A stretch of DNA of 5,165 nucleotides from Granulicella sp. UBA5172 (GTDB lineage Bacteria > Acidobacteriota > Terriglobia > Terriglobales > Acidobacteriaceae). Position 1 is the stretch's first letter; the number at the start of each line of letters is the position of its first letter. Positions 1-5,165 of this stretch are shown here, piece after piece. The notes below the pieces were generated by a model. That model was not told the DNA's origin. It saw nothing but the letters and a program-made list of their open reading frames with translations, and made no database searches. The DNA lies in NCBI GenBank assembly GCA_002413385.1, contig DHWW01000221.1:1-5165 (forward strand). Reading direction: 5' to 3'. The position numbers and the translations under genes are program-made.

Positions 1-48
1 GCCGGAATCACCATCCTTCATCAACACACGAAAGGAATGCAATTGAAA

Positions 49-1488
49 ATGCTCCGGTTCATCGCCCCAGTCCTCCCCCTGTTCTTATTCTTTTCGTCTT
101 CGGTCGGCATTGCTCAGGTCGCAGGTGAGCATATTGCGACATCGACAGCACATCCCGTCGCAGCGATCCAGGACACGGAAACTCCCGCGCAGCACGACGC
201 CCGTATGGCATCGTGGCGGGAGGCGCGCTTTGGAATGTTCATCCATTGGGGACTTTACTCAGAGCTTGCAGGCACCTGGAATGGCAAGCAAATCCCAGGA
301 ATCGGAGAGTGGATCATGAACAACGCCTCAATTCCCGTGGCGGATTACAAAGCTCTTGCAAACCATTTCAATCCGACAGCATTCAATGCCCACGACATCG
401 TCGCCCTCGCCAAGTCTGCCGGAATGAAGTACATCGTCATTACCGCGAAGCATCATGACGGCTTTGCAATGTTTGATTCGAAAGTTAACTCCTTCAATAT
501 TGTCAAGGCAACACCCTTTCACCGTGACCCCATTCGCGAGTTGGCCGTGGAGTGCCGCAAACAGGGGATAAAGCTTGGCTTCTACTATTCTCAGGATCAG
601 GACTGGACCGCTCCGGGCGGCGCGGCCTATAAAACCGGCAATCATGATCTACCCTCTCATCACTGGGATAAAGCGCAGGACGGAGACTTCGCCACGTACC
701 TGCACACCAAGGCTATTCCGCAACTGAAAGAGCTCCTTTCGAACTATGGCGACTTCCCTGTCGTGATTTGGTTCGATACCCCGACCGCGGATATGACGCC
801 AAAGCTCGCAGGCGAAATCGTAGCGCTGCTCAACCAGCATCCAAATCTGATCTGGAATAATCGGCTCGGGGGAGACTACGAAGGCGACACCAATACGCCG
901 GAGCAATATATCCCCGCGAAAGGCTACCCTGGCCGCGACTGGGAAGCATGTATGACCATGAACGACACGTGGGGATACAAATCCCATGACAATAATTTCA
1001 AAAGCACAGAGACGCTGCTTCGGAATCTCATCGACATAGCCAGCAAGGGAGGCAACTACCTCCTCAACATCGGTCCTGATGCGAAAGGCAATGTGCCGCT
1101 ACCGGAAGTCGAACGCCTCCACCAGGTGGGTAAGTGGCTCGCCGTCAATGGTCAGGCTATCTACGGCACGCAAGCAACTCTCTTCGGAGCCGAAGATGGC
1201 AGCTTCAGCAAAACCGAAAAGGACAAAGACGGAAAGCCCAAATTCATTCCCGCATGGAGTTGGCGTTCCACGACTACCCCTCACAAGATCTACATTGAGA
1301 TCTTCAGCTGGCCCGGCCGCAACTTCCACCTGGATAACGTTCCCAGGCACGTCACGAGCGCCTACTTCCTCGCGGACCCCGCGCACAAGCCACTGAAATT
1401 CGAGGAAAAATCGAATAAGCTTGACGTCCACCTTCCAGCCGCGGCCTTAGATCCAATCGCAACCGTTCTCGTGCTTAACACTGATTGA
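49..1488 (+). CDS. Secreted GH29 alpha-L-fucosidase (Sec signal peptide)
   Basis: Predicted exo-acting alpha-L-fucosidase (glycoside hydrolase family 29, retaining mechanism) that would release terminal L-fucose outside the cytoplasm. Numbering is from the ATG at 49 (479 aa). Residues 1-22 form a Sec-type signal peptide (Arg3, hydrophobic core, likely cleavage GIA|Q). The barrel domain spans about 50-374: FIHWG at 64-68, GEW at 86-88, AKHHDGF at 133-139, WFD at 241-243 with Asp243 as expected nucleophile, TPEQ with Glu285, and WEAC with Glu299, which aligns by eye with the acid/base Glu of human FUCA1 (WEMC, followed by a WGY motif in both). NYLLNIGP (336-343) and VNGQAIYG close the barrel; residues 380-479 look like the usual C-terminal beta-sandwich. 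Length is typical for bacterial GH29. Start choice: AAAGGA at 31-36 abuts the in-frame ATG at 37, leaving no spacing, but lies 12 bases before ATG 49; an in-frame TTG at 43 is also possible. The family call is near certain; the exact linkage is not readable. Confidence 0.93.
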   Translation: MLRFIAPVLPLFLFFSSSVGIAQVAGEHIATSTAHPVAAIQDTETPAQHDARMASWREARFGMFIHWGLYSELAGTWNGKQIPGIGEWIMNNASIPVADYKALANHFNPTAFNAHDIVALAKSAGMKYIVITAKHHDGFAMFDSKVNSFNIVKATPFHRDPIRELAVECRKQGIKLGFYYSQDQDWTAPGGAAYKTGNHDLPSHHWDKAQDGDFATYLHTKAIPQLKELLSNYGDFPVVIWFDTPTADMTPKLAGEIVALLNQHPNLIWNNRLGGDYEGDTNTPEQYIPAKGYPGRDWEACMTMNDTWGYKSHDNNFKSTETLLRNLIDIASKGGNYLLNIGPDAKGNVPLPEVERLHQVGKWLAVNGQAIYGTQATLFGAEDGSFSKTEKDKDGKPKFIPAWSWRSTTTPHKIYIEIFSWPGRNFHLDNVPRHVTSAYFLADPAHKPLKFEEKSNKLDVHLPAAALDPIATVLVLNTD

Positions 1489-1495
1489 CAGCTGA

Positions 1496-1531
1496 ACTCC
1501 ACATGGCCCACTCACATCCGCTATGTGGAGT
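1496..1531 (+). terminator. Hairpin after first fucosidase gene, possible terminator
   Basis: ACTCCACATGGC (1496-1507) pairs with GCTATGTGGAGT (1520-1531): nine perfect outer pairs, one G-T wobble, then two G-C pairs, with a 12-base loop. It begins 7 bases after the upstream stop codon, where a transcription terminator or mRNA 3'-end stabiliser would be expected. It is not a classic Rho-independent terminator, because the nearest T run (TTTT at 1548-1551) lies 16 bases past the stem, inside a second small hairpin (1543-1559). Confidence 0.45.
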
Positions 1532-1604
1532 CCGGTTGCTCGGCTGCTTTTCTAGCAGCATTGTGAATAGCTTGTTGGCGAAGCACTACTGGTAAATGGA
1601 TCAG

Positions 1605-1637
1605 CCCCACGCGACGGCCATGGACAGCCGCGTGGGG
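1605..1637. repeat. GC-rich inverted repeat, 9-bp perfect arms
   Basis: CCCCACGCG (1605-1613) and CGCGTGGGG (1629-1637) are exact reverse complements around a 15-base loop. The repeat lies 15 bases upstream of the AGGAG ribosome binding site of the short Tat-signal reading frame, so in RNA it would form a stable hairpin in that leader. No T tract follows, so a terminator is unlikely. It could be a protein-binding site, a leader structure, or debris from the rearrangement that truncated the next gene. Confidence 0.5.
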
Positions 1638-1652
1638 TCTGGACTCCGCATC

Positions 1653-1657
1653 AGGAG
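1653..1657 (+). promoter_or_regulatory. Ribosome binding site of the truncated Tat-signal gene
   Basis: AGGAG lies 7 bases upstream of the ATG at 1665. It fixes the start of the short reading frame at 1665 rather than at the in-frame ATG at 1596 or 1620, neither of which has a comparable site in front of it. Confidence 0.6.
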
Positions 1658-1664
1658 CACGCTA

Positions 1665-1787
1665 ATGGGTGAGCAGATACGGCGCACGTTGAAACGTAGG
1701 AGCTTTCTCAAGGGCGCGGCCGCTTTCAGTGCGGGGGAAGCGCGCATCTACGGCAACATTATTTTGAAGAAGGGCGTCATTGCTTGA
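1665..1787 (+). pseudogene. 5' remnant of a Tat-exported protein gene (40 codons)
   Basis: This short frame has a good ribosome binding site and encodes 40 residues. Residues 7-24 (RTLKRRSFLKGAAAFSAG) are a textbook twin-arginine leader start: basic n-region, RRSFLK at 11-16 matching the (S/T)RRxFLK consensus, then the beginning of a small-residue hydrophobic stretch. The hydrophobic region stops short at about residue 24 and is followed by a hydrophilic tail (EARIYGN...) and a TGA, with no cleavage site and no mature domain. I read this as the 5' end of a deleted gene for a Tat-exported enzyme, possibly another glycosidase given its neighbours. The leader differs in sequence from that of the next gene, so a simple local duplication is not evident. 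A functional 40-residue peptide cannot be excluded. The identity of the lost protein cannot be read. Confidence 0.55.
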
Positions 1788-1840
1788 CCGTGACCTTTGG
1801 CGACTCCCCGATGTGTTCCATAAGAGCTTTCCGTAACATC

Positions 1841-1870
1841 TGTACAAAAGAATTCTTGCAGCCATAGAAT
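1841..1870 (+). promoter_or_regulatory. Candidate promoter of the second fucosidase gene
   Basis: TGTACA (1841-1846, four of six matches to TTGACA) and TAGAAT (1865-1870, five of six matches to TATAAT) are separated by 18 bases. Transcription would start near 1877, giving a leader of about 30 bases that contains the strong ribosome binding site at 1893-1899. No clear LacI-type operator overlaps it. This is a motif match by eye only. Confidence 0.35.
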
Positions 1871-1892
1871 CACATGCACGATGAATCTGATC

Positions 1893-1899
1893 TAAGGAG
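1893..1899 (+). promoter_or_regulatory. Strong ribosome binding site of the second fucosidase gene
   Basis: TAAGGAG lies 8 bases upstream of the ATG at 1908. It is close to the ideal Shine-Dalgarno sequence at near-ideal spacing, and it makes 1908 the clear start, in agreement with the Tat leader beginning at that Met. Confidence 0.75.
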
Positions 1900-1907
1900 A
1901 AGCACGT

Positions 1908-3761
1908 ATGCGTCGAAGAGATTTTTGCAAGCTGATTGCAGCAACGGCTGCAACAGCTGCCGTGCCGGCTGTTGCGGAGACAGTCGAAGCGACGGAACAG
2001 TCTGTAGCCGGCACTGCGCCAGCCACCGCCGAACCCACCGCCGAACCCACCGCCCCAGAACTCAGCGGCTTCGACACTTTCACGGAAGACTATGCCGCAT
2101 TCTGCGCTGCGCCAGCCGATCGCAGGGTCTTCTATGCTCTGCAAAATGGGAAATTTATCAAGGAAAAGCTCGACGAAAAAACGTGGCAGCCGACAGCCTG
2201 GGGCGAGCCGCCGAGATTGCCCGTTCCGGACGGATCGTGGGATGGCGTGCCGATGGACTCTCCCATCGCCAACCTGGGTGGCGACGGCCCCTACAAGCCC
2301 ACCTGGGACTCACTGCTACAGTACGACGCACCGGAATGGTATCGCGACGCCAAGTTTGGCATCTGGGCGCATTGGAGCCCGCAATGCGTCCCAGAGGACG
2401 GCGACTGGTACGCGCGCAATATGTACATGGAGGGTTCCCGACAAAACAAATTTCAATCGGACCACTATGGAGCGCCCTCCCGTTTTGGCTACAAAGACCT
2501 CTGCGCGCAGTGGACATTGTTGAACTGGGAACCCGATCAACTTATCGAACGATACAAGAAAGCGGGCGCCAAGCTGTTTATTGCGCTGGCGAATCATCAT
2601 GACGGCTTCGACACGTGGAACTCCGGGCACCAGCCCTGGAACGTTCAAAACATAGGCCCACATCGCGATGTCATAGGAACCTGGGCGGCGGCAGCGCGCA
2701 AGCAGGGGATGCGTTTCGGCGTAACGGTGCATCAGGCGCGCAACTGGTGGTGGTTCCAGACCTCACACGGTGCCGACAAGACCGGCCCGCTGGCTGGCGT
2801 TCCCTATGACGGCGATCTCACCGCGGCAGAAGGCAAACATCAGTGGTGGGAGGGATTCGATCCACAGCGGTTGTATGGTGCCAAGCACCCTGCGGATGCA
2901 CTTCCCGATATTTCGTATGTAAAGAACTTTTACGACCGCACCCGCGATCTTATCGATCAGCACGATCCAGACCTGCTCTACTTCGACAACTCGCTGCTTC
3001 CTCTTGGATGGGGTGGCATGAATATTGGCTCCTACTTTTACAACCACAACATGAAGACCCATGGTGGAAAGATGGAGGCCGTCGTCAACGTAAAACAAGT
3101 CCCCGACCGTCTGGCCAAGTCTGTCGTTGCCGATTACGAACGCGGCCTTACCGACAAGATCATGCCGTATCCCTGGCAGTCGGAGACCTGCATCGGAGAC
3201 TGGCATTACCAGCGCGACCTGTTCAACCAGCCCGGTACGTACGGTGGCTACACTCCGCCACGCGACATCATCCATTGGTTGATCGATACGGTCAGCAAGA
3301 ACGGCACATTCATTTTGAATATTCCTGGCAAGCCCGATGGAACGATCGATAGCAAGGAGATCGCATTCCTCGACCGTCTCACCGAATGGATGCAGGTCAA
3401 CGGCGAAGCCATCTACGCCACGCGCCCATGGAAGATCTATGGTGAGGGCCCGGACGCGGTGAAGAGTGGCTCATTCCAGGGCAACAGCGTCAGCAGGCTG
3501 GGACCTAAGGACATCCGGTTTACGCGGAACAAAGCCAACACGGTCGTCTACGCAATCGTGCTGGGCTGGCCTGGGAACGAGGCCGTCATTCAAGCCCTAG
3601 GAACGGCCAGTCCACAGTCTCCGGGCAAGATCACAAACGTCGAACTATTAGGCTACCAGGAAAAACTCAAGTACCGACAGGATGCGTCCGGCCTGCACGT
3701 CCGGCTTCCTGCCCAAGAGCTTTCCGACGATGCAATCGCACTGAAAGTCACTCTTGCCTAG
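1908..3761 (+). CDS. Tat-exported GH29-family glycosidase (alpha-L-fucosidase-like)
   Basis: Predicted retaining alpha-L-fucosidase-type enzyme of 617 aa, acting outside the cytoplasm. Residues 1-23 are a twin-arginine leader (RRRDFCK at 2-8, alanine-rich h-region, probable cleavage AVA|E after residue 23), implying export in folded form. A low-complexity Ala/Thr/Glu/Pro linker follows (about 24-50), then a region I cannot assign (about 52-135). The GH29 barrel runs about 136-505: FGIWAHW at 150-156, GDWYARNMY at 165-173, ANHHDGF at 228-234, YFD at 358-360 with Asp360 as expected nucleophile, and SETC at 425-428 with Glu426 as candidate acid/base. VNGEAIYATRPW (497-508) marks the barrel end; a beta-rich C-terminal domain fills the rest. 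It is longer than, and only distantly similar to, the upstream GH29 enzyme, so substrate preference probably differs; a related 6-deoxy or galactosyl substrate is possible. The HWS at 155-157 replaces the usual HWG. It is convergent with the LacI-type gene, 35 bases away. Confidence 0.9.
   Translation: MRRRDFCKLIAATAATAAVPAVAETVEATEQSVAGTAPATAEPTAEPTAPELSGFDTFTEDYAAFCAAPADRRVFYALQNGKFIKEKLDEKTWQPTAWGEPPRLPVPDGSWDGVPMDSPIANLGGDGPYKPTWDSLLQYDAPEWYRDAKFGIWAHWSPQCVPEDGDWYARNMYMEGSRQNKFQSDHYGAPSRFGYKDLCAQWTLLNWEPDQLIERYKKAGAKLFIALANHHDGFDTWNSGHQPWNVQNIGPHRDVIGTWAAAARKQGMRFGVTVHQARNWWWFQTSHGADKTGPLAGVPYDGDLTAAEGKHQWWEGFDPQRLYGAKHPADALPDISYVKNFYDRTRDLIDQHDPDLLYFDNSLLPLGWGGMNIGSYFYNHNMKTHGGKMEAVVNVKQVPDRLAKSVVADYERGLTDKIMPYPWQSETCIGDWHYQRDLFNQPGTYGGYTPPRDIIHWLIDTVSKNGTFILNIPGKPDGTIDSKEIAFLDRLTEWMQVNGEAIYATRPWKIYGEGPDAVKSGSFQGNSVSRLGPKDIRFTRNKANTVVYAIVLGWPGNEAVIQALGTASPQSPGKITNVELLGYQEKLKYRQDASGLHVRLPAQELSDDAIALKVTLA
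2023..2054 (+). repeat. 12-bp in-frame tandem repeat in the linker
   Basis: The unit CCACCGCCGAAC occurs twice exactly (2023-2034, 2035-2046) and is followed by a partial third copy of 8 bases (2047-2054). It encodes the repeated Thr-Ala-Glu-Pro linker of the Tat-exported glycosidase just after the predicted signal cleavage site. Because 12 is a multiple of three, copy number could change by slippage without breaking the frame. Confidence 0.8.
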
Positions 3762-3796
3762 GGAAACGGATGTCTTGGATTGTCACAACCGATGCT

Positions 3797-4900
3797 TTAC
3801 TGTTTGCGTGTCTTCTGCAGGCTTGATGTTTGTAAGCGCTTGGAACGCCCTCTAGGCTGATAGCTAAGCCCGCTCGTTGCAGCTTCAGAACTCCTGATCG
3901 TTGAAGCGCGAACCATCAACGATGGTTCGAGAATGACGCTCATTGCTTGCGGTCGAACCTTCGACTCGATCATCCCCAACAGGATCGCAGCCGTGCGTTC
4001 GCCTATCGCCTCGCTATTTTGATCGATGCTCGAGAGAGGCACTCGAAGAGAACTGTTGTAATGCAGGTTACCGCAGCCGATGACCGCTATATCTTCCGGA
4101 ACACGCAGGCCAGCTTCCAGGATCGCATCCATTGCGCCAATTGCCAGTGGATCGTTATATGCAAAAAGCCCGTCTGGGAGCGGCTTGTGCCTCAGCAGGA
4201 GACGCATGGCTTCGGCGCCGAGCCGAGTACTTTCGATATCTACACTGGAACGAGCGACGACCAGGGATTCGGAATACTGGAGTCCTCGGCGTTGAAGCGC
4301 GTTCTTGTATCCGTCAAATCTTCGAATTCCCGTGCTGTTATTTCTTCCTCGAATATGAGCAACCACACGGCACCCCTGATCAATGAGGTGTTCAGTCGCC
4401 ATCCTTCCAGCAGCTTCATCGTTTGTGCCCACGAAGTTGGCTACGAGGCCTTCAAGTTCTCGGTCGATCAATACATACGGAAGTCCCTGGCGATCAATTC
4501 GATCAAACAGATCCGTAGTATTTGTTGTTGAAGCGATCACCAATCCGTCTAACTGGCGGGCCATCAAATGCTGGACCTCGCGAGCCTCGAGTTCAGCATT
4601 CTCCTCTGACGAAGAGATAATCAGTGAGTACCCCCGTTGACCAACTGCAGCTGAAAGGGATTTGGCGATCTCCGCAAAGAACGGGTGCAGCAAATCGGGG
4701 ACGACCAACCCAATTAGGTAGCTGCGGCCCGTCACCAGGCTGCGCGCCATGATATTTGGCTGATAGTCAAGCTCTTTCACACGCTGGAGAACCCGTTCGC
4801 GCGTTTCATCGGCGATATCCGGGTGATTTCGCAAGACTTTAGAGATCGTGACAACGGAAAGGTTCAAATCCTTCGCGATGTCCTTCATTCGAACGGCCAT
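3797..4900 (-). CDS. LacI-family transcriptional regulator
   Basis: Predicted sugar-responsive DNA-binding regulator, cytoplasmic, 367 aa from the Met at 4900. Residues 5-25 form the LacI helix-turn-helix (MKDIAKDL, then SVVTISKVLRN); the hinge region is around 48-60 (PNIMARSLVTGRS) with Leu55 in the minor-groove lever position. Residues about 61-335 are the periplasmic-binding-protein-like effector domain: YLIGLVVPDLLHPFFAEI, the DGLVIAS strand at 118-124, the VLIDRE segment at 143-148, YNDPLAIGAMDA at 248-259, and VPLSSIDQ near 287-294. The C-terminal 30 residues are basic, serine-rich and beyond the usual family end. Start choice: the frame is open to an ATG at 4975, but those extra 25 residues are unlike the family, while the Met at 4900 sits where LacI proteins normally begin; the Met at 4888 is an alternative. 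No ribosome binding site is seen before any of them. It is convergent with the Tat-exported glycosidase, suggesting but not proving control of these genes. Effector unknown. Confidence 0.93.
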   Translation of the reverse strand: MAVRMKDIAKDLNLSVVTISKVLRNHPDIADETRERVLQRVKELDYQPNIMARSLVTGRSYLIGLVVPDLLHPFFAEIAKSLSAAVGQRGYSLIISSSEENAELEAREVQHLMARQLDGLVIASTTNTTDLFDRIDRQGLPYVLIDRELEGLVANFVGTNDEAAGRMATEHLIDQGCRVVAHIRGRNNSTGIRRFDGYKNALQRRGLQYSESLVVARSSVDIESTRLGAEAMRLLLRHKPLPDGLFAYNDPLAIGAMDAILEAGLRVPEDIAVIGCGNLHYNSSLRVPLSSIDQNSEAIGERTAAILLGMIESKVRPQAMSVILEPSLMVRASTIRSSEAATSGLSYQPRGRSKRLQTSSLQKTRKQ

Positions 4901-4907
4901 ACATCGA

Positions 4908-4913
4908 ACTATA
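4908..4913 (-). promoter_or_regulatory. Candidate -10 box of the regulator gene (leaderless start)
   Basis: On the minus strand TATAGT (five of six matches to TATAAT) ends 7 bases before the ATG at 4900. Transcription would then begin at or next to that ATG, which would explain the absence of a ribosome binding site. There is no convincing -35 box at 16 to 18 bases spacing, so support is limited. Confidence 0.3.
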
Positions 4914-4973
4914 CAGGCGATTGGATGCGACGGAATAGGCCGCTTAATACCATGACCGCCTGGGTCGATATTC

Positions 4974-5165
4974 ATGTCCGATGGAAGTGAGGACGTCCGA
5001 CGCGTCCAGCAGCAGCTTCATCCGTTCAGCGCGCATGCTGGACTGGTTTCACATAACGATGCGACTGACGGTCCTACAGCAGCAGACAAAAGGGCTTCAG
5101 CAAGAGCGGCCGGACACTGGCGCCGACGTCGCACAGCAACTGGAGAGCATCAAGCACCTTCTTTG
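4974..5165 (+). pseudogene. Frameshifted transposase fragment, runs off right edge
   Basis: Two adjacent frames together read as a segment of an insertion-sequence transposase. The first, from 4974, encodes MSDGSEDVRRVQQQLHPFSAH (4974-5036); the second, from 5038, continues LDWFHITMRLTVLQQQTKGL and stays open to the window end with a QLESIKHLL segment. In intact relatives as I recall them, an SDG...DVR segment is followed by an LDWFH(I/V)(T/A)MR segment in one frame, so two bases appear lost (or one gained) at about 5034-5037. The Asp residues of SDG and LDWFH are candidate catalytic-core acids. I associate this pattern with ISKra4-like elements, but that family name is tentative. The left end and any terminal inverted repeat cannot be placed: in the first frame there is a stop at 4953-4955, and the fragment begins mid-protein, so the 5' part is missing or lies in another disrupted frame. 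The regulator gene starts only about 73 bases away, on the opposite strand. Confidence 0.65.

Larger units (their letters stand above)
1489..1907. other. 419-base interval between the two GH29 genes
   Basis: This interval separates two same-strand glycosidase genes and has no full-length gene. In order it contains a 12-pair hairpin right after the upstream stop, a small 6-pair hairpin at 1543-1559 (GCTGCT / AGCAGC around TTTCT), a 9-bp GC-rich inverted repeat at 1605-1637, a short reading frame with a Tat signal at 1665-1787, and a probable promoter plus ribosome binding site for the downstream gene. The size of the gap, the hairpin and the local promoter suggest the two fucosidases are transcribed separately rather than as one operon. 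That is an inference. Confidence 0.7.

Noticed and set aside
1784..1789. TTGACC as a -35 box for the second glycosidase gene
   Set aside because: No acceptable -10 box lies 16 to 18 bases downstream; the pair at 1841 and 1865 is better.
1816..1833. Palindrome-like TTCCATAAGAGCTTTCCG as a LacI operator upstream of the second glycosidase
   Set aside because: Only the central AGCT is truly symmetric; the flanks do not match and the central CG typical of LacI operators is absent.
1662..2144. Minus-strand open frame overlapping the Tat leader and the start of the second glycosidase
   Set aside because: It is antisense to two supported starts, has Gly-rich low-complexity stretches mirroring the Ala/Pro repeat, and shows no recognisable family.
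1874..2602. Plus-strand frame overlapping the second glycosidase in another phase
   Set aside because: It is Arg/Cys/His-rich, as expected for an out-of-frame reading of GC-rich coding DNA. The overlapping GH29 frame has clear family motifs and a much better ribosome binding site.
3762..3796. Possible bidirectional terminator between the convergent genes
   Set aside because: Only a weak imperfect stem (GGATTG / CAACC around TCA) can be drawn and there is no T run following it.
4901..4975. 25-residue N-terminal extension of the LacI-type regulator from the ATG at 4975
   Set aside because: The extension is Pro/Gly/Cys-containing sequence unlike LacI N-termini, has no ribosome binding site, and lies next to transposase debris. 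The helix-turn-helix begins normally from the Met at 4900 or 4888.
4981..5165. Intact gene start at the ATG at 4981
   Set aside because: The residues before the LDWFH segment in this frame (SDASSSFIRSAR) do not resemble the transposase, whereas the neighbouring frame does, so this ATG is a by-product of the frameshift.
1..5165. tRNA, rRNA, CRISPR array or phage genes
   Set aside because: No cloverleaf-like segments, ribosomal signatures, regularly spaced repeats or phage proteins were seen on either strand.

Overview
The window reads as a chromosomal carbohydrate-degradation locus, most likely from a soil or plant-associated Acidobacteriota of the Terriglobia / Acidobacteriaceae type. That assignment is an inference from family resemblance: the LacI-type regulator's N-terminus (MAVRMKDIAKDL, then SVVTISKVLRN) and its GCGNLHYNSSLRVP effector-domain segment look like the large LacI expansions of that group. 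I could not run a search, and no rRNA or other phylogenetic marker is present.

Layout, left to right. (1) An exported GH29 alpha-L-fucosidase with a Sec-type signal peptide, + strand, about 49-1488. (2) A 419-base interval (1489-1907). It holds a hairpin just after the first gene's stop, a second GC-rich inverted repeat, and a 40-codon reading frame (1665-1787) with a good ribosome binding site and a clear twin-arginine (Tat) signal motif but almost nothing after it, probably the 5' remnant of a lost exported protein. A plausible promoter and a strong ribosome binding site for the next gene follow. (3) A second, larger and clearly divergent GH29 family enzyme carrying a Tat signal, + strand, 1908-3761. 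(4) A LacI-family transcriptional regulator on the - strand, 4900-3797, convergent with the second fucosidase and separated from it by only 35 bases. (5) At the right edge, from about 4974, a piece of a transposase gene broken by a frameshift near 5034-5037 and running off the window.

Working together: the two glycosidases would act outside the cytoplasm, removing terminal alpha-L-fucose (or closely related sugars) from plant, fungal or microbial glycans. They use different export routes (Sec unfolded, Tat folded) and belong to visibly different GH29 branches, so different linkages or substrates are likely. The LacI-type protein is the obvious candidate sugar-responsive repressor, though no convincing operator is seen at either fucosidase promoter. 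No transporter or fucose catabolic gene is in the window. The truncated Tat gene and the degraded transposase show that the locus has been rearranged. I found no evidence of an undescribed multi-gene system; the most unusual items are the orphan Tat leader, the frameshifted transposase next to the regulator promoter, and the Sec/Tat pairing of two unlike GH29 enzymes.
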